Position numbers and translations under genes: made by a program
NCBI RefSeq assembly: GCF_016862955.1
Contig: NZ_BONY01000022.1
Location: forward strand, 79,551-143,550
Origin: Rhizocola hellebori
GTDB taxonomy: Bacteria; Actinomycetota; Actinomycetes; Mycobacteriales; Micromonosporaceae
Reading direction: 5' to 3'
DNA length: 64,000 nt
The notes under the pieces: model-generated
The model's input: only the letters and a program-made list of their open reading frames with translations
Told to the model about the DNA's origin: nothing
Database searches by the model: none
Shown: positions 1 to 9,365 of the stretch, in pieces
Numbering within the stretch: the stretch's first letter is position 1
How the letters are laid out: every line of letters starts with the position of its first letter

Positions 1-299
1 CCGGTGGAACCGATGTTGACCGGCTTGTAGCCGATGATGTGCGCGTACTGCTCCTTGAGCGGATAGCTGCGCAGGTATTTGAGGTCGTCGTCGGTCGCCG
101 TGCTGATCGCCAGCTGGGTGCCGCCGGCCATCATGATCACGCCACGCTGCCGCTTGTACTCGGCCAGCTTGACCCGGCCGTTGTAGGGGCTGCTGCGATA
201 TTCATCGGCCTTGTAGGCCTGAACCCAGTTGAGGTTGGCGAAAAGCAGCCCGAACAGGACCATGATCACCACACCCACCTTGCGCAGTGGGGCATTCAT
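1..299 (-). CDS. pbpA: Penicillin-binding protein A, N-terminal part (cut by window edge)
   Basis: Reading the minus strand from 299 gives MNAPLRKVGVVIMVLFGLLF, then an N-terminal membrane anchor followed by ANLNWVQAYKADEYRSSPYN and later QRGVIMMAGG, the typical start of actinobacterial class B PbpA. About 99 residues are present; the transpeptidase domain lies beyond the left edge. The ATG overlaps the rodA stop by one base (TAATG), so the two are translationally coupled. PbpA is the peptidoglycan transpeptidase partner of the SEDS polymerase encoded just upstream. Identity rests on the N-terminus plus the rodA-pstP-fhaB-fhaA context; pknA/pknB would be expected further left. Confidence 0.9.
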   Translation of the reverse strand, partial: MNAPLRKVGVVIMVLFGLLFANLNWVQAYKADEYRSSPYNGRVKLAEYKRQRGVIMMAGGTQLAISTATDDDLKYLRSYPLKEQYAHIIGYKPVNIGST

Positions 300-1735
300 T
301 ACTTCCGCACACCTCCCATCGATGCCGGGGTGCGCGCCGCATCGGAGATGCGCAACAGCACAGCCACCAGGAGCCAGTTCGCCACCAGCGAGGAGCCACC
401 GGCGGATAGGAATGGCGTGGTCTGCCCCGTAAGCGGGATCAGCTTGCTCACTCCCCCGATGATGACGAAGACCTGCAACCCCAGGGTGAACGCGAGACCG
501 CCGGCGAGCAGCTTGCCGAACGAGTCCCGAACGGTCAGCGCGGCACGGAAGCCGCGCTCCACCACGAGCAGATAGAGCACCAGAAGCGCGGTCAGCCCGA
601 ACAGGCCGACCTCCTCGCCCATGCCGGCGAAGATGAAGTCGTTACGCACCTCGGGCACCTGAAGCGGATTGCCCGCACCCGGACCTGTCCCAAACATGCC
701 ACCGGTGCCCAGACCCAACAGGGACTGGGTGAGCTGATATCCGCTCTTGTACGGCTCGTCGAACGGATTCAGCCACACATCGACCCGGTTGCCGAAGCTG
801 GCGAAGGGGCCGCCGGCCGTCTCGGCGAGAACATAGGCCAGGGCCGCGCCACCGAAGAACAGCAGCAGACCGATGATCAGCCAGCTCACCCGCTCGGTCG
901 CGACATAAAGCGTCACCACGAACATGCCGAAGTACAGCAGCGAAGTGCCGAGGTCCTTCTCGAACACGAGCACGAGCAGACTCAGCGCCCACACCACGAG
1001 AACCGGGCCGAGGTCGCGGCCGCGCGGAAAGTCGATGCCCAGGAACCGGCGGCTCGCCAGCGCGAGGACCTCGCGCTTGCGTACCAGGTAATAGGCAAAG
1101 AAAACCAGCAGAGACAGCTTGGCGAACTCACCAGGCTGGATCGCGAACAAGCTGCCGAACTTGATCCAAAGCTTGGCGCCGTTGACTTCCGAGATGCTCC
1201 CCGGCAACAGCGCCGGCAACAGCACCAGCACGATCCCAGCCAGGCCGAGTGTCCACGCGTATTTCGAGATCTCGCGATGGTCCCGGACGAACCAGAGCAC
1301 CACCGCCGCCCCGAAGACCGCGATCAGCGTCCACAGCAACTGGCGCCCGCCGTCCCCGGCGAAGACCGTGAGGTCGGCGCGATCGGGCACCTCCGCCCGG
1401 CCCAGGTCGAGACGGCGCAGGAACGCCACGCCCAGACCGTTGAGCAACGCGACGGCCGGCATCAACACCGGGTCGGCGAACGGTGCCCGCAACCGGATCA
1501 CGACATGCAGTGCCAGGAACACCGCAGCCAGCACCCCCGCCGGCGCCCAGAAGTCGGACGAGACGGTCTCCAGCATGTTCGCCTCGACCGCCGCGAGATA
1601 GGCGGCAACCAGCAGCATGCCAAGCAACAGCAGCCACAGCTCCGTCCGCCGGGCCGCGCGGGCGGCTTCGGGCAGCGCCCTCGTCGACGGCTTGATGATG
1701 GGCGTGGCGGCAATCGGTGTGGGGGGCGTGGTCAC
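299..1735 (-). CDS. rodA: SEDS peptidoglycan glycosyltransferase RodA/FtsW
   Basis: A 478-residue polytopic membrane protein with about a dozen hydrophobic segments. It carries SEDS hallmarks: VNGAKLWIKFG and IQPGEFAKLSLLVFFAYYL, then FEKDLGTSLLYFG with the conserved Asp in the long extracellular loop region, and PFLSAGGSSLVANWLLVAVL near the C-terminus. SEDS proteins polymerise lipid II into glycan strands and pair with a class B PBP; that partner (pbpA) starts within the rodA stop codon. It lies 22 bases downstream of pstP in the same minus-strand operon. The N-terminal 30 residues are a Pro/Thr-rich cytoplasmic extension, usual for actinobacterial RodA. Confidence 0.95.
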   Translation of the reverse strand: MTTPPTPIAATPIIKPSTRALPEAARAARRTELWLLLLGMLLVAAYLAAVEANMLETVSSDFWAPAGVLAAVFLALHVVIRLRAPFADPVLMPAVALLNGLGVAFLRRLDLGRAEVPDRADLTVFAGDGGRQLLWTLIAVFGAAVVLWFVRDHREISKYAWTLGLAGIVLVLLPALLPGSISEVNGAKLWIKFGSLFAIQPGEFAKLSLLVFFAYYLVRKREVLALASRRFLGIDFPRGRDLGPVLVVWALSLLVLVFEKDLGTSLLYFGMFVVTLYVATERVSWLIIGLLLFFGGAALAYVLAETAGGPFASFGNRVDVWLNPFDEPYKSGYQLTQSLLGLGTGGMFGTGPGAGNPLQVPEVRNDFIFAGMGEEVGLFGLTALLVLYLLVVERGFRAALTVRDSFGKLLAGGLAFTLGLQVFVIIGGVSKLIPLTGQTTPFLSAGGSSLVANWLLVAVLLRISDAARTPASMGGVRK

Positions 1736-1757
1736 TGTCAGTTCACCTCTGCTCGGC

Positions 1758-3095
1758 CTAGTTGGACCGGCAGGGCACCGGCGTTGGCAGCACCGCCGGC
1801 TCCGTCGATGCGGCGGTCGGTGATGGGTCAGGAGCTGGGCTGGACGTCTGGCCTGGGTTGGGCGTCGGCGAGGCCGGGCAGCGTGGAAGCAGGTTCACGT
1901 TGGCCGGGTCGTCGCGTACCAGCTCGTTGAGCCGGGCTTGGGCGTCGGCCAGGCTGTCCGCAGCGATCCCCTTGCGCACCTGGTCCTGGGCAACCGTGGT
2001 CAGCTCTCCGAGCGTGACCGAGCTGACCTCTTGGACTTCGGAGAGGCTGAAGCCGGCGAGCTGCCCGGGGACGCCGCTGAAGATCGCGACCTGACCGCCA
2101 TCGGTGGCGCCGATGTAGAACTGCGACTGGCTCCACATCCACAGGCCATAGAGCCCGCCGCCGAGCAGGCCGACGAGGATCACCAGAATCACGGTAGCGC
2201 GGACCGGATGGCGCTTGGGTCGCCGAGGCTCGTCGGAGGGAGCCGACTCCGGGCTTGCCGCGCGCGGCGGCGACAGGGCCGAGGCACGTGCCGCCGGGGT
2301 CGACTCGACGTCGACGTTGTTGTGAGCCCGTTCCCGGCTGGCGGCGCCGCCGACGACCGGTGCCTGCTCGACGATGTTGTCGTCGGAGGCGTCGGCCACG
2401 ATGATCGTGATGTTGTCGGGTCCACCGCCGCGCAGCGCCAGCGCCAGGAGGCGCTCGACGCATTGCTGTGGGTCCACGTACTCGCGCATGGTCTGCGCGA
2501 TGGTGTCCGCGCTGACCACACTGGACAGACCGTCGGAGCAGATCAGGTAGCGGTCGCCGGGAAGCACCTGGCGTACCGAGAACTCCGGCTCGGCGTCGCG
2601 GCCGTCCATCGCTTTGGTGATCAGTGACCGCTGCGGGTGGACGGTCGCCTCCTCCGCGGTGATGCGCCCCTCGTCCACCAGGATCTGCACGTACGTGTCG
2701 TCCTTGGTGATCTGAGTGAAGTCGCCATCGCGGAGCATGTAGGCGCGGGAGTCTCCAATGTGGACCATGCACATCTTGCTGCCGGAGAAGAGCATGCCGG
2801 TCAAGGTGCTGCCCATGCCGTCGAGCCGGGGGTTGGCGTCGACGGTGTCGCGTAGCTGCTGGTTGGCCGAGCCAACCGCGCCGCGCCAAGCATCAATGAG
2901 GTTGTCGGGGGCGACGTCCTCGTCCAGTGGGGCGATGGCCGAGATGACGATATTGCTGGCGACGTCACCGGCGGCCATGCCGCCCATGCCGTCGGCGACG
3001 GCGAGCAGGCGAGGCCCGGCGTAGACCGAGTCCTGGTTGCCTTCCCGGATAAGACCGCGGTCGCTGCGGGCCGCATAACGAAGTATCAGTGTCAT
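1758..3095 (-). CDS. pstP: PP2C-family Ser/Thr protein phosphatase PstP
   Basis: A 445-residue protein. The N-terminal PP2C domain (about residues 1-235) shows the metal-binding and structural motifs in order: RGLIREGNQDS, ADGMGGMAAG, GMGSTLTG, HIGDSRAYMLRDG, CSDGLSS and GGPDNITIIVAD. A Pro/Ser-rich linker leads to one membrane helix at about 300-321 and an extracellular C-terminal tail rich in Pro, Ser and Thr. It dephosphorylates PknA/PknB and their substrates in actinobacteria. The ATG at 3095 overlaps the fhaB stop (ATGA), which fixes this start rather than a longer in-frame one. Confidence 0.95.
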   Translation of the reverse strand: MTLILRYAARSDRGLIREGNQDSVYAGPRLLAVADGMGGMAAGDVASNIVISAIAPLDEDVAPDNLIDAWRGAVGSANQQLRDTVDANPRLDGMGSTLTGMLFSGSKMCMVHIGDSRAYMLRDGDFTQITKDDTYVQILVDEGRITAEEATVHPQRSLITKAMDGRDAEPEFSVRQVLPGDRYLICSDGLSSVVSADTIAQTMREYVDPQQCVERLLALALRGGGPDNITIIVADASDDNIVEQAPVVGGAASRERAHNNVDVESTPAARASALSPPRAASPESAPSDEPRRPKRHPVRATVILVILVGLLGGGLYGLWMWSQSQFYIGATDGGQVAIFSGVPGQLAGFSLSEVQEVSSVTLGELTTVAQDQVRKGIAADSLADAQARLNELVRDDPANVNLLPRCPASPTPNPGQTSSPAPDPSPTAASTEPAVLPTPVPCRSN

Positions 3096-3574
3096 GGCCG
3101 TAACTCGAGGGAAGTGCGGCCGATCCTGATCGGCACGCCAAGGGGGACGGGGGTGGGACCGCTGACCTTGGAGCGGTCCAGATAGGTGCCGTTGGTGGAG
3201 CCTAGGTCTTCCAGTACCCACTGCCCGTCACGCGGCACGAGCCGAGCGTGCCGCGCAGACGCATAATCATCGGTGATCACGAGGGTCGAGTCCTCGGCTC
3301 TGCCGATGGTTATTGGCGCTTCACCCAGTGTGATCTTGGTCCCCGCGAGCGCCCCGGCCGTGACCACGAGCTGGTGAGCTGCTCGGCCCTTTTTCACCTT
3401 TGCGGGCCGAGCATTTCCCGCCGCCACATTCACCCCTCGGGGAGTGGCGACCAGCCGGCCCGCACGCGAGCCGGCGAAGAGGTCCCGGCGGATCACGCCG
3501 ACCACCGTGAATACGAAGATCCACAGTAGGACGAGAAATCCGAACCGGGCAGCGGCGAGAACGATCTCAGGCAA
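3092..3574 (-). CDS. fhaB: FHA-domain membrane protein FhaB (FipA)
   Basis: A 160-residue protein with an N-terminal membrane helix (about residues 7-28), a basic linker and a C-terminal FHA domain containing ITIGRAEDS, SARHARLV and DLGSTNGTYLD, the Arg/Ser/His/Asn set that binds phosphothreonine. In mycobacteria the orthologue links PknB signalling to septal peptidoglycan synthesis. It sits six bases downstream of fhaA and overlaps pstP by four bases, so the three are one operon. Confidence 0.95.
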   Translation of the reverse strand: MPEIVLAAARFGFLVLLWIFVFTVVGVIRRDLFAGSRAGRLVATPRGVNVAAGNARPAKVKKGRAAHQLVVTAGALAGTKITLGEAPITIGRAEDSTLVITDDYASARHARLVPRDGQWVLEDLGSTNGTYLDRSKVSGPTPVPLGVPIRIGRTSLELRP

Positions 3575-3580
3575 GGGCCG

Positions 3581-4333
3581 TCAGCCGTCCACCCGGAACG
3601 TCAGCGTCGTCGTCCCGAGTTGGATCATGTCGCCGGGGTTCAAGGCGACTGCGGAGACGCGCTGGCCGTTCACCATTGTTCCGTTAGTCGAACCAAGATC
3701 TGTCAAGATCACCTGAGCCCCGTCGAAGTCGAGTCGGGCGTGCCTGCGGGAGATGCCCACATCGGGCAGGCGCATGTTGGCTTGATCACCACGGCCGATC
3801 ACGGTCTGGCCAATGGCCAGCGGATACGTGCGGCCGTCGCCGGAGACCAAGCGGACGTTGCGCCCAGCGCCCGATCCGGGCGGCGCCATCTGAGGCGGGC
3901 CCTGCTGGGGGTACTGCGGGGGATAGTTGGGTTGCTGGTCGAACGGCTGCTGAGGCTGATCGGCCGTGTAGACCTCAGCGGACACGCGGAACATCCCCGT
4001 GTCCAAACCGTCTCCACGCTCGATCTCCACTATGACGTCGCCGTAGACAGTCCACGCTTGCTCACCGATGAACTCGGCTTGCGATTGCGCCAACTCCTGC
4101 GCCAACGCCGCAGCGTAAGGCGCTAACCGACTGTGATCATAGGGTGAGAGATCGATCACATAGCGGTTAGGCACCAGCGTTCGGCCACCCACCAGGATGG
4201 CTTTGTGCGCCTCAGCTTCCCGCTGCATGGCGTTCAGGATCTCCACAGGGTGCACGACACCCTTGAACACCTTGGCAAAGGCGCCCTCTACAAGGCCTTC
4301 CAGGCGTTTCTCAAAGCGTTGCAACACGCTCAC
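3581..4333 (-). CDS. fhaA: FHA-domain protein FhaA
   Basis: I place the start at GTG 4333 (VSVLQRFEKRLEGLVEGAF), which follows GAGGAGGAG at good spacing and matches the usual FhaA N-terminus; an upstream GTG at 4381 would add 16 residues. The resulting 250-residue protein has the DUF3662/FhaA_N domain (about 1-115, including VHPVEILNAMQREAE), a Pro/Gln-rich linker, and a C-terminal FHA domain with TVIGRGDQ, ISRRHARL and DLGSTNGTMVN. FhaA binds phosphorylated MviN/CwlM-type partners in mycobacteria. First gene of the minus-strand fhaA-fhaB-pstP-rodA-pbpA operon, divergent from tRNA-Leu. Confidence 0.93.
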   Translation of the reverse strand: MSVLQRFEKRLEGLVEGAFAKVFKGVVHPVEILNAMQREAEAHKAILVGGRTLVPNRYVIDLSPYDHSRLAPYAAALAQELAQSQAEFIGEQAWTVYGDVIVEIERGDGLDTGMFRVSAEVYTADQPQQPFDQQPNYPPQYPQQGPPQMAPPGSGAGRNVRLVSGDGRTYPLAIGQTVIGRGDQANMRLPDVGISRRHARLDFDGAQVILTDLGSTNGTMVNGQRVSAVALNPGDMIQLGTTTLTFRVDG

Positions 4334-4585
4334 CGGCTCCTCCTCGGGTTCCGAGGACATGATGCTATCTGCCCTCAACACCCTGCGTCTGCGCCAAGCC
4401 CCCCGCTGCAGTGGAGGACACGTTCAGCACCTATGACTGTCGTGCTAATCTTTCGCGGCCAAGCCGGTTTCGGATTGGCATTCGGTATCCGGCATAGCGT
4501 AAGCTGTGCCAGCTGTTGATGAACAGTCGCGTAATTGCGCAGCTCATCGGCGGTGAGACCAATGGTCTAAGAAAGTGTGTCGCCA

Positions 4586-4671
4586 GGGGAAGTGGCGGAA
4601 TGGCAGACGCGCACGGTTCAGGTCCGTGTGCCCGAAAGGGCGTGAGGGTTCAACTCCCTCCTTCCCCACCA
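4586..4671 (+). tRNA. tRNA-Leu (anticodon CAG)
   Basis: A class II tRNA. The acceptor stem GGGGAAG pairs with CTTCCCC, the anticodon stem CACGG/CCGTG closes the loop TTCAGGT giving CAG, there is a long variable arm (TGCCCGAAAGGGCG), and the T-arm contains GGGTTCAACTCCC. The CCA end is encoded (4669-4671). A tRNA-Leu divergent from fhaA is a conserved actinobacterial arrangement. Confidence 0.96.
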
Positions 4672-4768
4672 GTCAACAATTAGGTTCCGGAGCGTCGGCT
4701 TCGGGACCTTTTTCTTTCGCCAATCTGTCGGCCTTCAGACGTGGCTTGATCGTGCTACAACGTGCGCC

Positions 4769-6112
4769 ATGAGACGTGAACCAGCTTTCAGCCGAATTCT
4801 TGTGCTCGCGGGAACTGTGCTGGCGGCCGCGGCCTATTTGAGCGTCGTTTGGGCAGGCAACCAGCCGGTACGGTCCGGGTGGTTGCCTGCGGTGCTAGGC
4901 GGCTGGGTGCTGGTGGTGATCGGGCTGGGTCTCGCGGTACTGGTGCCGGGTAGCAGCGTCCTGTTCTCCGATCGGATGAAACGGCCCGCCCGCTTCGAGG
5001 TTTCGCCCGGCGGATTCTGGCTCAAGCCCGTGCTGAGCCCGGGCCTTGGCATCGTGGCGCAGCTGATCGTCTTCGGTTTCTTTCTCGGGCAGTGGCTTCC
5101 CCAGCTGGGTGACCTCGACAATTCAGATCCCGTTAGCGCCCAAATCGACCGCGTCGGCACTGTTTTGACCGGCACATTGATAGCCGTTTGGACGATCATC
5201 ATAGCCTTTTCGGTCATCCTCGCCTGGTTCGGTGGGCCGGCCTTGGAGCTGACCCCGGCGGGGATCCGTTCCCGGCGCCCGTTCCAGAGGCTCCTAATTC
5301 CGTGGGAGGCGCTGCACACCGGCGGGCCACTCCGGCCGGGAACGGATGTTTGGAGCACGGGCGCGTTGAGGCTTTCCTTTGCCCAGCCCGATCTGGTCCA
5401 GTGCCGAGGGCTGATGGGTGCCATGTTCCGCCGTAACCCGAGCCTGGCCCTGGCCTACGACGCTCACCCGTGGCTGCTGGCCGACACCATCCGTTGGTAC
5501 GCCGAGCATCCCGAGCATCGCGCGGGGATCGGTACCCAGGAAGAACATGATCGTCTCATTGCGGCGGTGACGGCTGACTATCCCCGGCATGACTTCCCGC
5601 GCCCGCCGCGGCCGACATTGGTGACCTTGACGGTGTGGCTGGCGGTGGCGGGCGCGATCGGCGGGGTTCTTCTCGCCGCCGCGAACCTCTATATAGCGGT
5701 GGCGTACCAGGACAGGATTAGGGCCGCCATCGCGGCGACAGGCGAAAGCGGCGAGGCCGACCCCTTCAACGGCCCGCTGCTGCCCGCGATCTGGCTTGGA
5801 CTTGTGCTCACCGGCGCTGTGCTCTCCCTCTTCGCGGCGCGAGGAGTCTGGAAAGGAGGCCAGGGCGCGCGGATCGGCCTGATATTCCTCGCTGTGCTCG
5901 TGGTGCTTTCCGCTTGCCTCGGGTCTTGCTTCGGCACGCCGACCCTGTCTCTTCTCGACGCTCCCAATGAGGAGGTGCTCGGCGCCATCGCCATCGCGAT
6001 CTGGTCAGCCCACCAGACACTCGCCTTCGGCGCGGGCGTCACAACCATTGTGCTGTTGCTGCTGCCCGCCGCGGATCGCTACTTCCGGCCGCGCCCTGTG
6101 GCTTCTGCATAG
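4769..6112 (+). CDS. Polytopic membrane protein with a possible PH-like soluble segment, unknown function
   Basis: A 447-residue protein with hydrophobic segments near residues 8-28, 40-60, 90-108, 130-152, then a soluble block (about 155-270) and four more helices in the C-terminal third (from [16 protein letters not shown] to [11 protein letters not shown]). The phrase [24 protein letters not shown] resembles bacterial PH-like (YdbT/bPH2) segments that follow membrane helices, but this is a weak match by eye. It is the first gene after tRNA-Leu, about 100 bases downstream of it, and 62 bases upstream of the epimerase on the same strand. No enzymatic motif seen. Confidence 0.75.
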   Translation: MRREPAFSRILVLAGTVLAAAAYLSVVWAGNQPVRSGWLPAVLGGWVLVVIGLGLAVLVPGSSVLFSDRMKRPARFEVSPGGFWLKPVLSPGLGIVAQLIVFGFFLGQWLPQLGDLDNSDPVSAQIDRVGTVLTGTLIAVWTIIIAFSVILAWFGGPALELTPAGIRSRRPFQRLLIPWEALHTGGPLRPGTDVWSTGALRLSFAQPDLVQCRGLMGAMFRRNPSLALAYDAHPWLLADTIRWYAEHPEHRAGIGTQEEHDRLIAAVTADYPRHDFPRPPRPTLVTLTVWLAVAGAIGGVLLAAANLYIAVAYQDRIRAAIAATGESGEADPFNGPLLPAIWLGLVLTGAVLSLFAARGVWKGGQGARIGLIFLAVLVVLSACLGSCFGTPTLSLLDAPNEEVLGAIAIAIWSAHQTLAFGAGVTTIVLLLLPAADRYFRPRPVASA

Positions 6113-6174
6113 CGCGGGCGTCGCCCGGGGCGTTTCAAGCCGCGCTTTCTGCCCGACCCAGCCGTTGTGAAGGT

Positions 6175-7242
6175 GTGAGCGTTGCCCTGGTGACCGGCTC
6201 GGCCGGGCTGATCGGATCGCAAGCCGTGCGGCACTTCGCCGGACTCGGCATGCACGTCGTCGGCATCGACAACGATATGCGGGCCTATTTTTTCGGCCCT
6301 GACGCCTCCACCGACTGGAGCCGTCATTTACTCACTCATTCGCTGGGTACCCAGTACAGCCACCTCAACGTCGACATCCGTGACCGCGACGAGCTGCGCC
6401 GGATCTTCACGCGCTACGGCACCGACATCGCCCTGGTGGTGCACGCGGCCGCCCAGCCCAGCCACGACTGGGCGGCGCGGGAGCCCTTCACCGACTTCGA
6501 CGTCAACGCGGTGGGCACCATGAACCTGCTGGAGAACACGCGCCTGTTCGCGCCGGAGGCCGTATTCATCCACTGTTCGACCAACAAGGTCTACGGTGAC
6601 CGGCCCAACCGGCTGCCACTGGTCGAGCTGGAGACGCGCTTCGAAATCGAGCCGGGACACCCGTACTCGGCAGGCATCGACGAGATGATGAGCGTGGACG
6701 CGAGCATGCACTCGCTGTTCGGTGTCGCCAAGCTGGCCGCCGACGTCATGGTCCAGGAGTACGGCCGCTATTTCGGTATGCGAACGGCCTGTTTCCGCGG
6801 CGGGACCCTGACCGGCCCCGGACACTCCGCGGCAGAGCTGCACGGCTTTCTCGCCTATCTGATGCGGTGTGCGATGGAAGGCCGCGTCTACAACCTCTAT
6901 GGCTACAAGGGCAAGATGGTCCGCGACGCGATCCACTCGCACGACGTGCTGACCGCCTTCGAGGCCTTCTTTCGCGCTCCGCGCTCAGGCGAGGTCTACA
7001 ACCTGGGCGGTGGCAGGCTCGCCAATGTCTCCCACCTGGAGGCATTTTCGATTGCAGAACGTATTACCGGAAAACCGACAAAGGTTAAATATCTCCAAAA
7101 TAACCGTCTCGGCGACCATCAGTGGTACATCAGTAATATGAACAAATTTCGGGAGCACTATCCCGGATGGCAACAGACCCGCGATATCCCGTCGATCATG
7201 ACGGAGATCTATGAAGCGAATGCCGGCAAATGGCGGGAATGA
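6175..7242 (+). CDS. NAD-dependent nucleotide-sugar epimerase (CDP-paratose/tyvelose 2-epimerase-like SDR)
   Basis: A 355-residue extended SDR. The Rossmann motif is [10 protein letters not shown], followed by [10 protein letters not shown] and the dinucleotide contacts NVDIRDRD and [19 protein letters not shown] is characteristic of the CDP-paratose 2-epimerase branch. STNKVYGD supplies the catalytic Ser region. The usual YxxxK appears as F-GVAK within [12 protein letters not shown], so the Tyr is not where expected. GTG start at 6175. It overlaps the downstream WecG-type glycosyltransferase by 13 bases, so the two probably act in one surface-glycan pathway. The 3' end is noticeably AT-richer than neighbours (from about 7040), a possible sign of transfer. 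Confidence 0.82.
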   Translation: MSVALVTGSAGLIGSQAVRHFAGLGMHVVGIDNDMRAYFFGPDASTDWSRHLLTHSLGTQYSHLNVDIRDRDELRRIFTRYGTDIALVVHAAAQPSHDWAAREPFTDFDVNAVGTMNLLENTRLFAPEAVFIHCSTNKVYGDRPNRLPLVELETRFEIEPGHPYSAGIDEMMSVDASMHSLFGVAKLAADVMVQEYGRYFGMRTACFRGGTLTGPGHSAAELHGFLAYLMRCAMEGRVYNLYGYKGKMVRDAIHSHDVLTAFEAFFRAPRSGEVYNLGGGRLANVSHLEAFSIAERITGKPTKVKYLQNNRLGDHQWYISNMNKFREHYPGWQQTRDIPSIMTEIYEANAGKWRE

Positions 7243-8045
7243 TGCGACGTTCCAAGCGCAACGTCCTCGGGGTGCTGGTAGACGCGTGTGACTACGCCGC
7301 CGCCACCGACCAGATCATCGCGGCCGCGACGGAGCGCCGCCATTTCGCGGTAACCGCGATCGCGGTCCACGGAATCATGGAAGGCGTGGGCGACGACGGA
7401 TTCCGGCGTCAGCTCAACAGCTTCGATCTGGTGACGCCCGATGGCCAGCCTGTGCGCTGGGCGCTGAACCTGCTCTATCGAGCCCATCTCAAAGACCGGG
7501 TTTATGGGCCGGATCTGGCGCTGTGGGTGCTCGCCGACGCGGCGCAACGAGGTTTGCCGGTCTACCTTTACGGCTCCACCCGGGGCACCCTCAACCGCCT
7601 GATCGCTTCCCTGCGCCGGCGCTATCCGACCCTCGAGATCGCCGGCAGCGAACCCTCGAAATTCCGAGGCGCCCAGCCCGGGGAGGCGGAGGAGATCGCC
7701 GAGCGGATCACCGCTTCGGGGGCTCGGCTGGTGCTCGTGGGGCTCGGCTGCCCCCGCCAGGAGCGCTTCGCCTACGCGATGCGGCCACTCCTGCACATGC
7801 CCCTGCTGGCGGTCGGCGCTGCCTTCGCCTATCACGCGGGCGATATTCCGACCCCGCCGCAGTGGATGCAACGTCATGCCCTGGAATGGGTGTGGCGGTT
7901 GGGTTATGAGCCAAAGCGCCTATGGCGTCGCTACGCGGTGACCAACCCCGCATTCCTGGCCCTGCTCGGAGCCCAGAAGGCTCGAGTGTGGCAGGCGGCG
8001 CCACCACCACCCGCCGCCGAACCGCCCGGTGCGCTATCGGTCTGA
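7230..8045 (+). CDS. WecG/TagA/CpsF-family glycosyltransferase (GT26)
   Basis: A 271-residue protein with the family pattern: NVLGVLVDA at the start, a central [58 protein letters not shown] and [17 protein letters not shown] followed by [18 protein letters not shown]. This family transfers N-acetylmannosaminyl-type sugars to lipid-linked acceptors in teichoic-acid, ECA or capsule synthesis. It overlaps the epimerase gene and is followed by a hairpin terminator. The C-terminal 20 residues are Pro/Ala-rich. Confidence 0.9.
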   Translation: MAGMMRRSKRNVLGVLVDACDYAAATDQIIAAATERRHFAVTAIAVHGIMEGVGDDGFRRQLNSFDLVTPDGQPVRWALNLLYRAHLKDRVYGPDLALWVLADAAQRGLPVYLYGSTRGTLNRLIASLRRRYPTLEIAGSEPSKFRGAQPGEAEEIAERITASGARLVLVGLGCPRQERFAYAMRPLLHMPLLAVGAAFAYHAGDIPTPPQWMQRHALEWVWRLGYEPKRLWRRYAVTNPAFLALLGAQKARVWQAAPPPPAAEPPGALSV

Positions 8046-8050
8046 ACCCG

Positions 8051-8082
8051 GCAACGGCGGCCGGCGTCACCGCCGCCGTTGC
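8051..8082. terminator. Hairpin between convergent genes
   Basis: GCAACGGCGGC (8051-8061) pairs perfectly with GCCGCCGTTGC (8072-8082) around a 10-base loop. It lies between the stop of the WecG-type gene and the stop of the convergent gene at 8099, fitting a bidirectional terminator without a U-tract. Confidence 0.7.
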
Positions 8083-8098
8083 GCGACAAGAAACTCGG

Positions 8099-8365
8099 CT
8101 AGCGACGCGGGTTGTAAATAAGGTCAAGCACGGCCCGAGCCGCCTCGAACCAGCGATTCATCCATTCCGGTGAAGGCTGGGAACCCTTGGGCGGCAGCTC
8201 AAGCAGAAGCCCGCGCAGCAGCGGATGGTCCACCAGCGACGAGCTGTGCCCGTCGAGCCAGCCTGACCCGTTGAACGAAGGCTCGTCAAAGCCATCAAGA
8301 ACTAGGGAGGGGACAGGTTCCAGCAACGAGTTCACCTGTTTCGGGCCGTGCTCAGAGGTTGTCAT
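8099..8365 (-). CDS. Small protein of unknown function (88 aa)
   Basis: Start chosen at ATG 8365 (MTTSEHGPKQVNSLLEPVPS), preceded by a weak GAGG about ten bases upstream. The protein is soluble, acidic in the first half, and ends PEWMNRWFEAARAVLDLIYNPRR, an amphipathic helix. It has no recognised domain. It converges on the WecG-type gene and diverges from the 8615 gene. Codon use is actinobacterial, which supports it as real. Confidence 0.55.
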   Translation of the reverse strand: MTTSEHGPKQVNSLLEPVPSLVLDGFDEPSFNGSGWLDGHSSSLVDHPLLRGLLLELPPKGSQPSPEWMNRWFEAARAVLDLIYNPRR

Positions 8366-8614
8366 GGGGCGATTCCTCATATCCCTGGTCGACGTTGTCG
8401 GCGAGTTGCGCGACCTTCGTGATTGGCCTCTGATACAACGACCGCCGCCGAGTGTCGTGACTCTGGCGCGTGCGAAGCAACGCACGGCAGCGGCGCGGCG
8501 CTGCAATATTGGCGCGCGCTAAAAGCAACGTGCGGTGGCTGCGATTGTCACCCGGTGTGATTTGTGCGTGACCACACGCTGATCTGCTAGTTGTCTAATT
8601 CATGCGGGGGAACC

Positions 8615-9313
8615 ATGGCAATCGAGGCTGAAGGCCGCCATTGCACGCATTGCCACGAAGTGGACGCCAAAGCGCGCATCCATCGCGCTGTGCCGACTGC
8701 GCGGGAGCCGCTGGATCAGCTGAGCTCGCCTAGGGAGCTCGACGAAATCGGCGAGGACGAGCGTTGGCTGTGGCGTCTGGTGGCGGAGGCTGATCGGGTC
8801 GCTGCTGGCGCTCCGCCGCAACCCGATCCGCAGCAGGTGACCGATGCCGAAGAGCGATACGCGCTGGTGCGGCTTGCCGAAGAGCGGGTCCTCAACCGGA
8901 TCCGGGTCACCGAGGGGGCCTTGGCCCGGCCGGGCTCGTGGCTGCGCCCCGCGCATCGGGCGGCGTTGGTGCGCCACCTTCGGGAGGATCGCTCGGCCGC
9001 GGTCGCCACCGCCGTCCAGCGCGGGCGGATCGAGGAAGCGCTGAGCCGCCTTCGCGCCATCGCCAACGCACACGCGGGCTATCTGACCGAGCATCGCATT
9101 GTCCTGAGCGCCGGCCGCAATGCGCGAGCCGAACTCGAACGCATCTTCGATGATCTGATTGATGGATACGCGAAGCTCAGCGACCCGCCGGCATGGTTCC
9201 GATTCGGCCTGGGCTATCCGCCACCACCCGGCGCACAGCCGCAATGGCTGGCGGCCGCGAGAGAGACTCTTGCCCAGCGACGCAAGCTCGCCTTGGAACA
9301 CCCAAAATGGTGA
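8615..9313 (+). CDS. Protein of unknown function with N-terminal CxxC-H motif (232 aa)
   Basis: ATG 8615 follows a GGGGGAA ribosome site. The N-terminus has HCTHCHE, a pair of cysteines flanked by histidines that could bind a metal, though the second pair of a zinc ribbon is missing. The rest is largely helical and charged (EERYALVRLAEERVLNRIRV, AALVRHLREDRSAAV, LSRLRAIANAHAGYL) and ends with a Pro-rich stretch and LAAARETLAQRRKLALEHPKW. No family recognised. Its stop codon is the first base pairs of a strong terminator hairpin. Confidence 0.65.
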   Translation: MAIEAEGRHCTHCHEVDAKARIHRAVPTAREPLDQLSSPRELDEIGEDERWLWRLVAEADRVAAGAPPQPDPQQVTDAEERYALVRLAEERVLNRIRVTEGALARPGSWLRPAHRAALVRHLREDRSAAVATAVQRGRIEEALSRLRAIANAHAGYLTEHRIVLSAGRNARAELERIFDDLIDGYAKLSDPPAWFRFGLGYPPPPGAQPQWLAAARETLAQRRKLALEHPKW

Positions 9314-9344
9314 AAGGACGCGAGTCCCCTTCGCGTCCTTTCAC
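9310..9344. terminator. Bidirectional terminator hairpin
   Basis: GTGAAAGGACGCGA (9310-9323) and TCGCGTCCTTTCAC (9331-9344) form a perfect 14-bp stem with a 7-base loop between the convergent genes ending at 9313 and 9366. It overlaps the last codon/stop of the left gene. Confidence 0.85.
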
Positions 9345-9365
9345 TTTCACTCATCGATTGGGTTG

